Part shown: positions 63,995 through 64,000 of the stretch, one piece after another
How the letters are laid out: each line of letters starts with the position of its first letter
Numbering within the stretch: the first letter of the stretch is position 1
Assembly (NCBI GenBank): GCA_018136815.1
Contig: CM030941.1
Span: forward strand, 2,270,039 to 2,334,038
Source of the DNA: Isochrysis galbana
Lineage: Eukaryota; Haptophyta; Isochrysidales; Isochrysidaceae
DNA: 64,000 bases
Direction: 5' to 3'
Position numbers and translations under genes: made by a program
The notes under the pieces: model-generated
Database searches by the model: none
Told to the model about the DNA's origin: nothing
The model's input: only the letters and a program-made list of their open reading frames with translations

Positions 63995-64000
63995 GCGGCA

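Larger units (their letters stand above)
59451..64000 (-). mobile_element. Ty3/Gypsy chromovirus-type LTR retrotransposon (extends beyond the window)
   Basis: On the minus strand the visible order is reverse transcriptase, RNase H, integrase, chromodomain, a G-rich polypurine tract (GTCGGGGGG), and the 3' LTR ending at 59451. The gag, protease and 5' LTR lie beyond 64000. The visible coding part looks whole, with one long open frame, so the copy is probably young; whether the full element is intact cannot be judged. A solo LTR of the same family is at 31990-33337. Confidence 0.92.

Overview
The window looks like nuclear DNA of a GC-rich, flagellated, unicellular alga. A haptophyte or a related chromist is my best guess, not a proof. 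The genes are eukaryotic: the U5 snRNP protein Dim1, the FACT subunit Spt16, a TRAPP subunit, a cytosolic-type seryl-tRNA synthetase and the central-pair flagellar protein HYDIN. They are split by short GT-AG introns and one apparent GC-AG intron, and several encode proteins of surface polysaccharide metabolism. Three 100-base runs of N (3801-3900, 28901-29000, 54744-54843) are assembly gaps, and a gene is cut at each.

Layout, left to right: HYDIN fragment (+, 3-3800); convergent seryl-tRNA synthetase (-, 3901-7051) with a C-terminal Dpy-30-like motif; two-RRM protein (-, 9329-10244); a repeat belt with LINE debris and an intact-looking hAT-type MITE (12391-12925); membrane-anchored GH16 protein (+, 14002-16348); more repeats; a divergent pair of TRAPPC6 (-, 19400-20093) and FkbM methyltransferase (+, 20374-21510); Dim1 (+, 23123-23740); enoyl-CoA isomerase (-, 26349-27296), divergent from a gene with a PIF/Harbinger-like N-terminus (+, 27631-28900); a GT25-like glycosyltransferase (-, 29001-31516); a solo LTR (31990-33337); a tyrosine-recombinase relic and a two-copy dispersed element with ~210 bp subrepeats; a DUF707-like plus GT25 protein (+, 35890-37773); a transposon belt (38-46 kb) with a truncated hAT transposase; Spt16 (+, 46499-50142); an SLC44/CTL transporter (+, 52903-54743, cut); a membrane-anchored GH43-like protein (-, 55182-57523); and a Ty3/Gypsy chromovirus (-, 59451 to the window end).

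Glycan-related proteins recur: GH16, GH43-like, GT25-like, DUF707-GT25 and FkbM. Most carry a signal peptide or an N-terminal membrane anchor, which suggests the secretory route and cell-surface, scale or matrix polysaccharide. They are scattered among housekeeping genes rather than forming a tight cluster. Long CT-rich tracts on the coding strand precede many start codons and look like a shared promoter or 5'UTR habit. The most notable observations are the seryl-tRNA synthetase/Dpy-30 fusion, the MITE with a perfect 8-bp target duplication, the two-domain glycosyltransferase, the near-perfect 57-nt hairpin at 58.6 kb, and the several uncatalogued repeat families.
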